Source: Trichopria drosophilae (Eukaryota > Arthropoda > Insecta > Hymenoptera > Diapriidae). From it: DNA of 64,000 nt. The stretch spans positions 12,939,501-13,003,500 of the forward strand of contig CM059582.1 of assembly GCA_030407085.1 (NCBI GenBank), in the 5' to 3' direction. Positions 47,301 to 61,084 of this stretch are shown here, in pieces; the stretch's first letter is position 1, and each line of letters opens with the position of its first letter. The translations under genes were made by a program, and so were the position numbers. The notes beneath the pieces are model-generated. The model saw only the letters and a program-made list of their open reading frames with translations. It did no database searches and had not been told where the DNA came from.

Positions 47301-49560
47301 TCGCTTTATCTTAACTTTTTGTCGAATTTTTCAAATACTAGATTTCACCCTAGGAATGTTCAAAATTATTCAGTGATAAATTTATGCTCACCGTTCGGAT
47401 GTGTGTTCATGTATAGAATTCAAAATGATCTATTCAAATGAATACATTACATATTGATGGAGAAGGACCGACTATAAATCAATTGACGTTTGGAATCGTG
47501 GAATAATTTAAATTCCTATCAATATTTGTTTTCATGTTATGTTTTCTACTATTTGACAATTTTTTACAGAAATGTTGGAAGTTTTTGTCAGTTTTATATT
47601 GGAAAAATGAAAATATTTTATTTATTCATTCATTTTCAGTTTTACTTGTTACTGGAGATTTTCATAAAGATTTGTTACTTCACTATACACGGTAGTTACT
47701 AAAGAAGATGTTATTATATCTAATGAGATGGTTGTTAACGTTCATGTAAATTAAGATGTAAGTGATAATATTAGGTAGAATTTAGTATTCTTAAGATTGT
47801 ACAATTTTATTGAAATCATGTTGTTGAATATTATGAAAAGAAAGTTCCTTATTATCCTAAGCGCCTGTTCCCTATTAAAAACTAGTCAGTTGAAATTGGC
47901 TTTATGGCAGACAATCAAAACAGTTTATTATTTTCTGATCTGTAACTATGTAAATCATAAATTTGATACAATTATAAATAACACTATTTGCGACAATTAA
48001 TTTTTGAAGTGAAGAGTAAGTAAAATGTTTTTAATAATACGTTTCTGCAACGGTTTGGAATTAAATTCTCCTCATATTTCTTTTCTTGAAGATGTTATTA
48101 AAAAACACTTTTTTAGAGACGTAATATATTTCATTGTATTACATATACAAATATGTAATTTAATTTTTCACCCATTGAATGTGTCCAGAGATATTTTGGG
48201 TCTAAAACCGTTTTCCGGAAGTTTTTGTTTATAACTTCATTTATTTGTAGATATTAAATGCAATTTGCAAGTTTATGTATAATAAATGTAAGGATAAATA
48301 CTATTAACTAAGAAAATAATATCGTAATTCAATTAATAATACTGTCTTCTTTAGACTAAGAATTTTGAAGTAAGAGTGATCTAGAAAATGGATTTGGTGA
48401 AATTCAACTCTAAAAGGAGTTGATATTTTCGCTCGTATGGTAAGAGTGAACTCAAACGTATAAGAAAAAATATGTTAATTAAATTTTTCTTGTAGGAGTG
48501 AAGTAAAATTTCAAATACACCCATTCCAACAGAGACTTAAGAGATTCATTCGAAGTGCAATAATGTCACTTTATTGATTTATGTTATTGTCACTTATTGA
48601 CTTATTGATTTATGATATTGTCACTTATGTTTCCTTGCAAAATTGAATATTCATCCAACGCAAAACTAATAAAATATACTATTAAGAATTTACTGCATCT
48701 AAAATAAATTAAATACATTTTTTTAATTGTTGGTTTGGATTGCTGGTCCATTAATAAAAAATAAAGGACCTCTAGGAAAAGAGTGAATTCTTAATGTTCA
48801 CTAGTTACGGCGTATTCATTAATGGAATGATGAATGGAATAATTTGTAACTACTCTTTTCAACGGAAAACTACTTTATAGAGCGATTAAGACAGTAAGGT
48901 TAGAATTAGTAAAGTTACTTATAGTAAAATCGTAATTTAACATATGAAGTTTACGTTTCACGGACAGTTCCGAATTTTACTCTAATAAATCGTAGTGTGC
49001 AGATTAGAGTTTAACTTTCTCCTATGTTAAATCTATTTATTGTGCCTAAATGTAGGTTATTTTACTCAATTTAGAATCTATTAGCAAAATTCATAATCAT
49101 TTAATGACAGTTTAAACAAACAGTTTTATCTTCCTTGTAAAAATTCATTTTCTATGTATTTAAGAAGAAAATATTTATTATAAATTGTTAACAAATTAGG
49201 CAGATACCAGGAATACGATATGAAATACATGTTCCTGACTGGAATGATTAAGTCAGCCATTAATAATTGCCCTTTCAATAATTTTTGTTTTAAAAGAATA
49301 ATTATGTATCTTCAATTTTTCACCATGATGGTTATTTAAAAAAAGCAATATTAGTTATTGAATCATATATTTTTGATTGTGAAACTTTCATTTTTACATT
49401 AAGTCAAGATCACTTTAGTCTTAAATAAGATGGAATTGAATTACTAGCCTTAACAACAAATTTGACTTCATACTTAAATGAAATTATCCTGAATTAAGGT
49501 GGAACTACTTTTTGTTAGAGTAAATTTATATGATTGGCTATTTATTGACGGTATTAATTG
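47301..49560. other. AT-rich non-coding DNA with a small tandem duplication
   Basis: Several hydrophobic plus-strand frames (47490-47702, 47797-48000, 48025-48234) are typical products of T-rich DNA and carry no motif. A tandem duplication of about 31 bp lies at 48571-48628: TTATTGATTTATG.TATTGTCACTTA occurs twice. No RNA gene seen. Confidence 0.55.
48571..48628 (+). repeat. Two-copy tandem repeat, unit about 31 bp
   Basis: TTATTGATTTATGTTATTGTCACTTA from 48571 and TTATTGATTTATGATATTGTCACTTA from 48602 differ at one position. A fragment of the unit (TGTCACTT) also precedes the first copy, suggesting slippage. Confidence 0.7.
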
Positions 49561-49575
49561 CATCTTATATGTACT

Positions 49576-50900
49576 TAATTAATCCGTTTCGTCCCAAAAC
49601 GATTCAATTTGTCGCCGATTTTCATCCTCTGTATGCTTATGGATACCGTTGAGATATTGTTATATCAAATGCAAGTTTTCTATAGTTTTCTTTTTATACT
49701 CTTTGCGAATCTAAAGTCCGTCGATATCACTTCCCATTTTTAGATATGGCTACTTAAATTTTAAAAAATGGGGAAAAAAGCGGAAACTTTTTTTGTAAAT
49801 TGAAATTTTGATGGCGAAGGAGTTACGGGATCATGTCAGGCTGCATATTTCTATGGCATAATGTGTTTTACTAAACGTTGGTAAATATTACGATTTAAAT
49901 TACAAAATAGCGTCATCAAAATGGAGCTGTTGTTACGAAATTTGTTGTTTATTTGCGTTTTATTAAAAGTATTTCTGGTATCGTGTATTTTGATGAATAC
50001 GTTCATGTAGATTGCATTTCTGGTCACTGAATATAAATCTGTTATTAAATTTTTAAATATCAAAATTGCGGATACAATAAATCACCTCGAAAACCTATAC
50101 CTATACTCAGAACCAGACAATTTTCTTTGAATTTCGATAAGTGATTTTGAATTTCCAAAATTTCATTACGGATTGGTATTCAGCAAACTCAAAAACATCA
50201 AATTTTGTTAGAATGTTTTGGCGCAATTTTTGGTTTTTAACAAAATCCGAAAAATCGACATTTTTAAAAAAGTCATATATAAAATTTAAAATAATTTGAG
50301 AGTATTCTATTTCTATGACAATTTTGTTGTAAGAAAATTTTCTAAAAAGTCGATGAAAGAAAGTTTTGAAAGTTTTGAAAGAAAGAAACTATCAAACTTT
50401 TCTAGATTTGAAGACTCATAATGGTTTTCCTTTATTACTATAGAAAATTATCTTAAAATTAGTTAAAGAATACTCAAAGAATAAAAATTGCATCAATAAG
50501 AAAATTTCCACCAAATTGCATTGTTTTTTTGTAAAAAATTTGTCTATTTAAACAACAAAAATTGTCATTCCAGCTGCCATTTCGGACCCGTCATGCTGTC
50601 ACAATGTTTTCTCCTCCACAACTTTTAGTACAACTTTGGGATCCACCGAAAAAATGCATTAGAAGTAGGTGGAAAGTCAAAATTTTTTTAATACTTGTAT
50701 TCATTGAGAAAAACTACGTTATTTTTACAAAAAACATTAAAAATCTAGTGAAAAGATTTACTTTTGAATCTTCTAAACATGAAACCAATATATACGAAAA
50801 CGTAAAAATACGTTAGTTTGGAAAAATTATATGTACAATTTATATTCTTATAAAGTGGAAGTAGAATTTCAGGACGTTTGGGAGTTGAAGGTTTAAACTG
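49576..50900. repeat. Possible TTAA-type element and sequence repeated near 55.1 kb
   Basis: The left edge reads TTAATCCGTTTCGTCCCAAAACG (about 49579). The complement of DNA near 50870-50897 reads TTTAAACCTTCAACTCCCAAACGTCCTG, a weak inverted match that would suit an old TTAA-flanked element. Inside, near 50025-50085, phrases of the satellite-like repeat occur (GTCACTGAATATAAATCTG and AAAATTGCGGATAC). The stretch AAAAAAGTCAT..A.AAA.TTTAAA...ATTTGAGA at about 50263-50310 recurs, diverged, at about 55160-55200. Confidence 0.3.
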
Positions 50901-52210
50901 CTAAGTTGTAGATTTTTTAACATCTTGTGTATTTGGATATTTTTAACTGTCCACATGGAAAAAACTAAATTTATGGTTGCAGCAAACAATTTCTCATCTG
51001 GATTTGAGGACACTTAGCGATTGATTGCTCTAATAAATAAATTTTTCCGTGCACACTGATGAAAGTAAAGAAATATCAAATCAAGTGAATAAATTCAGTA
51101 TGCTGAACAATTTCAGCTCCATTTCTCCAGTATAAAAATTTATTTTTTATTTTTGAAAGATATTTTACTACTATTTTTAAGTGTGCTCTATTAATTCCCC
51201 TCGTGAAAATTGCAAAAAATGAGGAACAATGCAAAAAATATGGAAATAAATAAAAATGTCATGATTTTCCTTTTTTCTTTAACTATTCGCGATTTTCTCC
51301 TCTGAAAAGGGTTGTACGCAATAAAACGCGTATATAAAAAATGGTTTCAATTGTTGAATATAAATAATATGATATAAATATTAGTTAATAATAATATTAT
51401 AAATCATAAAAAAAATTATTGCGCCAGTATATTTATTGAGATCACTTTTTATGTATGCATTTAATTAATGAAACGCCCTTTCGATAGAAGAAATAGTGAA
51501 AAATTAAAAAAAAAAATAATCATCATGGCACTTTTTTTTTTTGCAAAATTTCGGTAACTTATCGTTTTTACAATTTTCTTGGTTGAAATCGTTATGAGAA
51601 CACTTGAAAATAATATTAAAAGTATTTTTCAAAAATTAAAAAAAAATGTCTTCACTGGAAAAACTGAGCTGAAGTTTACGTACTTCCTATCCGCATTTCA
51701 AGACGGAGAGGGTTAGAACATCCTTTGCTTAAATAAAAAGTATTTCCGCTGGTTAAAAGTGTCACAATGGTCATTGTCTTTAATGACTTTTTCAATCTTT
51801 TTTGTAATTTTCGAAAAAATTACTGTAATTATCCGGTCTCTTCGGTCCTAAAGAATTGACTTGATATATTTGACAACAATACATGCATCATATGGTCAGA
51901 TAGAATAAATACGACAAGTATTTACCTACTGCATAAAACATAAGTCTCTCTTATTTTCGAAACTATATCCAACGTTTCTGTTTAAATAAAATAATAATAC
52001 CCAGCATCCATTGAAGTATTTCTATATGTCAATATTTGTAACAATCTCTGTAAAATCCCCCATATGAATAAAACACAAAGCAACGATATCCAATATCTTT
52101 GTAGACACAGATTTTATAATTATGCAACAAAATTTATTTCCGATATTAGCATAAAATCTGAAATTCTCGTATTCTGCATATTTGTAAAAAAAGCAAATTG
52201 ATCGCTAAAA
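50901..52210. other. AT-rich non-coding DNA, no gene seen
   Basis: No frame of interest, RNA gene or clear repeat. Very A/T-rich homopolymer runs at 51395-51545. Confidence 0.6.
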
Positions 52211-52214
52211 TTGA

Positions 52215-52660
52215 AAATGGATTGGAATAACAAAGGGAAAGGAACCGGTCGGTTCGGAAAGCATATTGTTTCAGTACGTACGGATAAATCACTGCGTTAT
52301 TTATACAGTTGATGAACCTGCTGATGCTAGTGCATTGTGCTGGTTCGGGGCATTCCGGATCGTACGAAATGGCGCTCTGTGCTATAACTCGCCTTCCAAT
52401 TTACCAATGTATCATGTATCATTCATATCTTCAAGGCTGCCTCGTTTCGTCCATTGATGGGTCGGTAAATTGTAAACGAGACCAGAGTAGCCTATGACAA
52501 CAACAACTGGAGCAACTGGTGACTTCGTAAACTGCATCGGGAAATTGCAGGCTTTTTATTTTGCCCTTGGACGTCATCGCCGTGATCCGTTTAATCCAGA
52601 GTATTTATGCAACGATTCGAAACGAATACGTTATTCCTGCCAAAATGCTGTTTTAAACCG
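52215..52660. other. CpG-rich patch, possible exon or regulatory DNA
   Basis: Composition shifts to higher GC with many CG dinucleotides (52240-52300, 52345-52470, 52560-52640). Three overlapping plus frames (52266-52457, 52309-52497, 52494-52727) are open, but none shows a recognisable domain and none is bounded by convincing splice sites. I leave it uncalled as a gene. Confidence 0.35.
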
Positions 52661-55600
52661 ATTTGGAATGTTTAGCAATATATTAGAAATAAACAACACT
52701 TCAAATCTTAAATTCAGCATCGTTTAAAGTGTAATTTCGATAAAATAATGATATTTTATCTACAATAATAATAAACTAACAGAAAAATATGGTAAATCTG
52801 TTTTGATAAGTTAAAATGATTTTAAGAAATGGTTTACTAAATAATTCAGTCGTATTTACATATTTATTTAAACTATTGCTCATAATTTTAAATGTTCGCG
52901 ATGGATACTTGCTTGCTAATGAGATACACGTTCGTAGCGATAGATGGCGTAGATATGCTTACGGGTTAATCGCAAGTGGTGAGGTATGTAAACAAGCTTA
53001 TTTTGTTTACGTCTGAAACATCTGATTAATACCATTTAGTAAAATTTCTGTTTCTTATTTCCAGAAATTTATTGAACTTCAATATAAAATACAAAATATT
53101 TAACTGAAAACAAAATAATACCTTCAGGAAGCATATCGACAATGGCAATAAAAATTCAGTTTCAGAGCAGATTTTTTTGCTCCGTAAGGAATATAATCTT
53201 AAGAATATACTGTGTACATTCAATAATAAATTTGAATATTCCAGACATCAGCAATATTCTTATTCGAGTCCATTTTGCAGTTCTTTCATTGTAGGAAAAT
53301 GTATACGTACAATTCGAGCTTTCGATGACAGATGCTAAAGAGCTGAATTAGAATTTGCACCGATTCTTCGGTAGGTGAGCCTTTAATACCCGACGATTCG
53401 AATCTCAAGAGATTTTATCAATGCGGAATAAGCTTCCAGAATGGGAGGATTACGCACACTGAATGCCACGAAAAGCAATTTTGCGCTATTTTATAAATTT
53501 CGAATATAAAATAATAATTATAAAAATGATTCTCGTATTATTAACGGTAATTATAACAATTACTTTCACTTTTTGCCTAGGCAGTTTATTACATGTTAAT
53601 TTTATACCTCACTATTTTTAGGTTACGCACGGGGAATTTTTAATAGCAGCTAAAAATAAAAATAACTTCAATAATTATAACGCTACTATATTTACACAAG
53701 AGTTATTAAAAAATGATGATAAAATGCTTTTATAATTAGCTGCATTTAATTACGGAAGTTACGAGATTCAAATAGAAAGCATGCAATTTTGTGAAATTTA
53801 ATAAAACATTGTTTTTACTCACAAATGAAAAAAAAAAACATTTTCAAGGGGTCATTTTTATTTTGCTTCGTTTCATATGTATTATTCGAAAGCACGTTCC
53901 AAAATTGTATAAATAAATACAAAACGTAAAGCGTTGTTATAAATTACTCCCTGCGGCATGCCTAACAGTACAGAACTTAAAATGAAACGAAAGCTACTCT
54001 CTGGACGGTCATACAATCATTTACATCGACATGTTTATTTGTTTTGATCCATTTTTGTGTAACATCCATTATTTTATAAACTTTGATATTAATTTGAAAA
54101 GTTGGATGGTGATTATACGTGTGCATTTCGCAAAGAATTCTCAATTTTTTACAGTAGAGATTACTCTTGTAGTAACTACTAGTCACAACTATGGTGGTAG
54201 TTAACATTTCTCTATAGTTGATTGAAACTATTTGCTCAATGTTTAATAAGTTACTTGAGAGTGTCGTCAACCGTTGTGCAATAGCTAATTTCTACCGCAT
54301 ATAACTTTAAGAATGAAACTGATTTAATACACAAGCGTGGGGCTCGATAATTTGCTCCCGAAGATTTCACTGCAGGGCGCAAAACCGAGTTCTACTCCCG
54401 GAGTGATAAAAACTGATTTATTACATTTTACGAGATATTTCTGTAATCTTATACTAATTTTTATTTGTTATATTATTACGTTCAGCACTGCATTAATATT
54501 TGGATTTATAAAACTAAATCGATTTTTCTGACTATATTTTCTTTTGTTTAGTTATTTTTAGTATTTAGTAGTAACAATTTAAGTCACAACTGTTTACTGG
54601 AATCTGATCAGTGACAAAATATTCTAGCAAATTGATGTTATGTAACCCATTATTCGTTTTCAACCGGAAATAAGAATAATATTGACTTCAAAGTGACCAA
54701 CCTTACCATTTTCGAGTATGTTCTTTCGATTTGCATGGTCAGAATTACATTTCAATTGCTTCAAAAGCCATATAACGCATTTTAAATAAAAAATGAACAA
54801 AATTTCGCGTGTTTCGTTTTTTGTGATTTTTTTTTTCGTATCAATAGAGGTACGAGATCGATGCCTATTCGCAACCAAAAGTGCACAAAATCTATGAACT
54901 TCAATGATATCATCGATTCATCGAGTCATATGAATATCAACTAGATTTATTGGTGTTTAAGCCCAGAATGAACCTAACCTCTTCAAAACGTCAATATGTC
55001 GAAAAAATTGATGAATTGTTTTGACAAACCTTTTCTTGAATACTATTGATTTTAGAGAAAACTTGATAACAACAAAAATGCCTTGGAATGAGTCGAAGGA
55101 TACTTTGAATGCATTGATGTACTTTTTGAATTTTCGGAAATTCGTAAAATTGAAAATTTGAAAAAAGTCATTTAAAAAATCTAAAAAAATTTGAGAACGT
55201 TCACATTTTTGTTACATTGGAAATTTCGTCTACAGTCTATACGGTTTTCAAGAAATTAAATCATTTGTCTTCAAATCTTGAAAAGTTTTTAGTATTAAAA
55301 TAATATTTTTGTTGTTGTAGAAACTATAGACATGAAAGAAAATTTCCATTGAACAAAAATTAAAGAAATGAGGACCATAGTGCATTCGATGCGCTTAATT
55401 TTTTTCGAAAAATCTTAAATAAACTAACCCTTGCATCTTTACCATCATAAAAAATGGTGACTTTTTGTAGTGAAATTTTCATTATATCTGATAGAGCAGA
55501 ACACTTTCTGTAACAAGAAAAATGTTCTAAAAAAATTAAAACAAAAACATCCTGACATGCTCGTCGAAAACGCCCATAAAATATTTAGTCCATATTTTTT

Positions 55601-56850
55601 ATAAGCATGGTGAAATAAAAAATGATTTATAATTAATGGAATTTTACAAAATTCAATATTTCAATTTTTACAGATTTCTCTAGTCCTAAGTTTGTGTGCA
55701 AAGTTTTTTTATTTTTACGTCTGTTAGTTGCAGACGTCTTCTTACGAAAAATTAAAACTTTTTTTTTAATTTCCTCATTCAAGTTTCATGAGTTCTACAA
55801 ATACAACAACTCCAAAAGTATAATAATTTTATTAGCTTGATTACATTTCATCCTATTGCAATACAGTACATATTCTTAAATTGGGTCGGGCAGCTTAAAA
55901 TGAAATACAGAAAGCGCCATCAAAGATGAATAACGGATGGCTTTTAGTGTCTACGGAAAATTAAACCGTGTTTCGTTAAAATAGCGATAACATAAATCAG
56001 TTAGCAAAGGTTTGAAACTGTGACCAATCTGTTATACAAATAGGAAAATTGTTCGTCGAATTTGACATTCATTTTCAATACTTACCAAATTCTACCAAAT
56101 TCCAAATTCATTTTTAATAGAAAGTTTCCGGTACTTTTGTTGCATTTACTTTTATTTTACTATGTGTATAATATGTCACTTTTGTGGTATTATTTTTGGT
56201 GCTTTGTACCAAATTTAAGCAAGTTAAGTTGAAATAAAATACTAGTTTATTAGTAGGTAAAGGTAAATTGGTTCAGAATTGTGCAATTCTTACAACTACG
56301 AATTAATTTAACTAGAGTACATTATTTTAGGATGTGAAATATCTCTGACTGCAAAACTAAAAATTTTACACGTATTATTAATGCACATTCTGTACAAAAG
56401 AGTAAAATTTGTACTTGCCATTTGTTTTTTTTTTCATTTCGCAAAATATATAGTAACTTCCGTAATAAATAATTGTGATGTTCCTCTCCTGAAAACAATC
56501 TTATTTATCATCAATATCTCGAAACAAATTGTATTTTTTCAGAAAGACATTAACTATAACAATTAGTTTCTAGAAAACATATCAATTTTTTTAAAAGTAC
56601 CGTACATTTCCAGAATTGAGTCAGCAGGACAATTTGAACCTATTTTATACAGGCATCTGTCCTCCACGAAATGCGCAGTCATATGTCAAATTGATTAGTT
56701 GAACTTGTCGATATTATTTGTCACGTTTTTTTGCTCCATAAATGCGACACATTTTTTTGAAAACGTGAACTTAAGAGAAAAACAAACAATAATATTTGAA
56801 GCATAAAATATATAAACACGAGCATCAATACGTAAGCATATATAATGTAT
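52661..56850. other. AT-rich non-coding DNA, no gene seen
   Basis: Small frames on both strands (for example 53977-54270 minus, 97 codons) have no recognisable motif. The stretch about 55000-55560 shares diverged phrases with about 50200-50450 and is probably old repeat DNA. No RNA gene seen. Confidence 0.55.
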
Positions 56851-56855
56851 ATAAT

Positions 56856-57213
56856 ATTTTCCTTTCAAAAAAGTGTCCGATAGATGGCGTCTACCTTCTC
56901 TCTATACTCACGAGTATACAAATTTGAGTCATAAGAACTTAATTTCCTGCACACTATGAGGGAAACTGCATTGAATTAACGACAATTGAAGTTTTATAGA
57001 TAAATATGAGTAGTTTTTAAAATAACTGAATGAACTAAATAACCAAAACAAAGCGTTATTTTAAAATAGATACAGTAAGACCGAAAGTGTCGCAATACCT
57101 TTTACCAAAATATTGCATCCAAAGTTCTTACAGTAACTGTCAAATTTGTATACTTCTGAGTATAGCGGAAAAGTATAGACGCCACCTGTCGGATGCTTTT
57201 TTGAAAGGAAAAT
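56856..57213. mobile_element. MITE-like inverted repeat, about 358 bp with arms of about 85-100 bp
   Basis: The left arm begins ATTTTCCTTTCAAAAAA (56856) and continues through TCCGATAGATGGCGTCTA and ATACTCACGAGTATACAAATTTG. The right arm, read in complement from 57213, gives the same series with differences: ATTTTCCTTTCAAAAAA, TCCGACAGGTGGCGTCTA, ATACTCAGAAGTATACAAATTTG. The central 180 bp is AT-rich and unpaired. No coding capacity. A minus frame inside (57061-57252) simply runs through the arm. No clear target duplication. Confidence 0.7.
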
Positions 57214-58380
57214 GTCAAATAAAAAATCTCCAGGACTTTGATTACATTGCATAATTCTTACTTTGAATTCATAAATAGAGATTAACTAAGCATTATTGAA
57301 GGTATAAAACGTAAATATTATTTTCATTTAATATGGTTAGATTAATTTAGACCAAAATTTAGCGATGTAATACTTTTTACTGGATGTTTATTTAGTATCG
57401 CTAACTTACAACAATTATCTAAATCGAGGGAAGTTTCTTGCCGGTAAATATTAATCCTAAAATGAAATCTTTATATTTCCATGTACTTAATTGCTCTATT
57501 TCGTTGAATACATTAATTTTTTCCGTTTTAATCGATGAAGATTTCGGCTGATAAAATTTTCCCATAATGACAATCCAGATCAGGAACATGAAATGTAAAC
57601 AACGAATTTATTCAACAAGATAGCTTAATTATCGCTGGTCTATTTTTGGAATATGCGGTGTTGTTCAGTACCATTCCAGGGAGGGTTAAATATCCCAAGA
57701 GTTATCTCTATCAAAAGTACTTTGTCATTCAACGTCGAAGTCAAAATTTCAAATCACGCAAATCAATGTAGAGATTCGACAAAATCGTTACGATTGAATA
57801 AGAATTTTGATGATATCATTTCCCATTATTAGGGTAATCTGACATGAAATATTAGTTTTTGATGATCTTATCATTAAATTGAAGAAATGGTTGAGAAGTG
57901 GCTGGCAGTAAAAATATAAAGTATAAAAATATAAAAAGTGTTATATGTTATTACTAGAAATGTTACTTTTTATTCAAAGAGAAAAAAAGATTAATATTTC
58001 AGAAATAATATTATTTTTAAATATTGATAAAATGGATTCAATTGGTAAACTTCTGAGATATTATAAAAAAATAAGCAATACAATCTATACTAAATTTTTT
58101 AAATGGACTTTAATTTATAATAACTGTCTTTTCGTTTTTCCAAAATTCCGTAAAAAAATATTTCATGCGTTTCAGAAACTGTATTTCGTATGTTTCCTTA
58201 CCGCTTAGTAGTCTTTAAAAAGGTTAAGACTGTAGTTCTATTTCATAAAAATAAAAGAAGTTTTAAAAAATTGAGTCCCGAAGAGTCCACTCTTACTGAA
58301 GAACATCCTAAATTTCAATCAAAAATAAAATAACAGTAAATAACGGTACCAAAAACTATTTTATTTTGAGAATTTTTACA
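57214..58380. other. AT-rich non-coding DNA, no gene seen
   Basis: An 87-codon plus frame (57945-58208) is Ile/Lys/Phe-rich, as expected for random AT-rich DNA. Nothing else recognised. Confidence 0.6.
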
Positions 58381-58384
58381 GATA

Positions 58385-58790
58385 AAATTGATATTTGCGT
58401 ATCACAGGTGTGAAATTAATTTTTACACTTACAGGCGATCAGCGTTTTTTGATTCGCAATCCCACTGGTATCCGACGATCGCTTTTAGGGGTAAACAAGT
58501 TTACACCTATAATAAGTATTTAATTTCTCGTCCTAGTGAATATAAAATTCGAACTTTAATCTCAAATATGCAACTCCAATAGTTAGGAAATTCCTATTTT
58601 TTCCCCTGCAATTTCGGGTGTAAAATCGAATTTTGCCATTACTGTAATGAAATAGAACATTGTGCAACTAGGGAGCAAAATAGGTGTTTTCGGACGAGTG
58701 TAAGTGTTCGAGCAGAGAGTTTTTACACAACACATAATTGGTAAAGGAATGTTACGCTGCACAAAAAAGTGCACTTGACTATTGAAAAAT
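58385..58790. repeat. Repeat-like stretch with GTGTAAA and CTAGGGAGCAAAATAG motifs
   Basis: This stretch has several variants of GGTGTGAAA / AGTTTACACC / GGGTGTAAAATCG and ends with GTGCAACTAGGGAGCAAAATAGG (about 58661-58684). Those phrases resemble the 23.93-24.1 kb stretch (TGCAACTAAGAAAC, TACTCCCTAGGAAG and AGCAAAATACTATTTTGCGC). It is probably an old non-autonomous element. The limits are uncertain and the two short frames on opposite strands are not genes. Confidence 0.35.
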
Positions 58791-60010
58791 ACTCAATTGT
58801 CATCAAATTATTTAATTGTCATAGTTAAAATAATTACGTATTGTATCACATTTCTAAAATTATTGTAATAGCAATTTAGTTTTATATTGTTCTGTTTGCT
58901 AGTATTTTTACGTGTTACAAGTATGTTTTGAAATGTTATATATTTTTACAAGAAACATCAAATCAATTATTTAAAACTAAACCACTAATAAATAATAAGA
59001 ATATGTAAGAATAGGAATAAGAATTTTGTAATAACATAAAAATTAGTGAGGAATCAGAACATAACGCAATTTTCGTAAGACGAATATTTCCTCTTTTTAA
59101 ACATACTATACGGAATATCTCTGCTCATAATGTTTATGGATAGCTCGAGCATCCTAAACATTCATTAGGGAGAACAGTAAAAAGTAGTATATGCTTTATC
59201 TAGATAAATGGCGAATACATCGCCCTAAAGAAAATTTACACCGCGTATAATAAAGCTAAGTAAAGTCGTCTTATGAATATTCTAGCATAGTGGCCAGTAT
59301 AAGTGTTTCCATGCAAAAGTACGTTCTCTTTTAATTACAGCTGGTCGTTCTTTCCTTGGTTTATCCATACATTCATACACATAGTTATATAAAAAGACAA
59401 TAGTCATTAATGCAATATTGATAAACAAGTGGTTACAAAATAAAGTGTAAATGCTACATAATTGCCATGATTTTTTCAAAATTATTTCAATTATGTTTTC
59501 AATATACCACGAGTATTTTAAATAATTCTATACTTTAATATAAAGTCAGTAAAAACTATAGAAAATATGAGGGTTTTTCACGGAATTTCAATATTTTTTA
59601 TATAAATTGTATAAACTACAAATAATCGACAAGAAAACGAAAGACTTTTGGTTGCAAAATTTTTTAAATTTTCCTATGTCGATGTCATTTGTAGTATATA
59701 TACCTGTTTTTCAATTAAAATATACCGTTTTTTTGTACTAATCCAGGCAGCAAAAAAAAGAGTTCAGAATGATTTCGATATTTGCTTTAAAAGAAGTCAG
59801 ATGTCCCACTTTTCTATTTTGCTGTCTGGACTACATCGTATACCAAAATTATAATAAATTATGTAGCAAAATATAAGAAAGCAAATAATTCTAGAGGCAT
59901 AATGTGAAATTTAAGATTTTAAATATTTGATATTCTCTAGAGACGATGAAATGATCATTACACAAACACATTACCAGTATGTTTCATCATCTCGCTCTCA
60001 GTTTATGACT
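58791..60010. other. AT-rich non-coding DNA, no gene seen
   Basis: Frames at 59282-59479 (minus) and 59648-59854 (plus) have no recognisable motif. No RNA gene or clear repeat. Confidence 0.6.
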
Positions 60011-60014
60011 TTAA

Positions 60015-60350
60015 GGGTCTTCTAAAGCACTAAATCACGTAAATTAAAAGTTTTTGAAACAATTTATTCAATTTCAGGACCTGTAACGATAATTATAAGC
60101 ACTATATATCGTCCCATAAAAAATACTAAATAAATTAATTGAGAATTGAACGATAACTATAGGAAGTAAGTAAGAATAATCTATTTCCGATAATGCTCAG
60201 TGAATTCTTAATTAATTTCTTTAGTATATTTTAGAAAAGGCATATATGGTAATTAAAATTACCCTTACACAGACGGAATTTTGAATAATTGATTCTGACA
60301 TTTTTAATTGATTTTAGGCGTAAATTCCTACTTTATCGGCCGACCACTGC
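60015..60350. mobile_element. Diverged second copy of the 28.6-kb TIR element
   Basis: The right part, AAATTCCTACTTTATCGGCCGACCACT (about 60324-60350), matches AAATTTCCTACCTTACCAGCGGACCACT at 28834-28861. Upstream, TATTTCCGATAATGCTCAGTGAATTCTTAATTAATTTCTTTAGTATATTTTAG parallels TATTTCCGAAAATTCTCGGTCAGTTCTCAATGAATATCTTTAGTATTTTATG in parts of 20 bases or fewer. The left end may be AAGGGTCTTCTAAAGCACTA at about 60013. The copy is considerably eroded. Confidence 0.5.
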
Positions 60351-61023
60351 AAGTACTTAATAGTTACGCGGCGGTTGTAGATTTCCGCAAGTAGTAGAAG
60401 ATTCTGCTGATTAGTACCTACGAATAGGTACATATGTATTATCATATAATTTGCGTACGAGATTAATAATATTAGCAGTATATCATAATGTTGTGCGATT
60501 GAGAAGTTTAAGTTTAAAATACTTCTACAGTGATGAATATATTAGATGCGTATCGTGCTACAATTTTTTAAAATATTCTTATTGATTCCATCATCATTTG
60601 GAGTGTCTTAACCTCGTAAATCCCTACCTGATTTTTTTGTCACCTTTGGCGCTTATTTTTGATGCGATCAAAATCTGGACGTATAAATTCTGACGTAAAA
60701 TTGATAGTATCAACAGGATACATAAAATATCCTGTGCTCAAAATTTTGAAAAAGGCAATTCAACAAAGATGCATAAAACTATTTCACGAAAATCCAAATT
60801 TTTCAGGAACAAAATTGACTTATTTTAACTTTGTACTGAAATCGGATGCTGAGAATTTTAAGAAAGAGGTTACAATTTTACATCCTCCGACTCGACATTT
60901 CAAAACCTACAGGCGAAAATTTTAAATTTCTAAACGATGACATCTAATACGGCAACCAGAAAATTTGATGATATTTTCGATATTTCGACGTTTTTTAACG
61001 ATTTAAAATGATAAATTTCGCCC

Positions 61024-61058
61024 ATATATATATGTATATATATATATATATATATATA
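61024..61058. repeat. (TA)n microsatellite
   Basis: About 35 bp of alternating AT/TA with a single G interruption at about 61035. Simple repeat, no inferred function. Confidence 0.9.
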
Positions 61059-61084
61059 GTAGTTTTTGTAGCAGTTAATGACAA

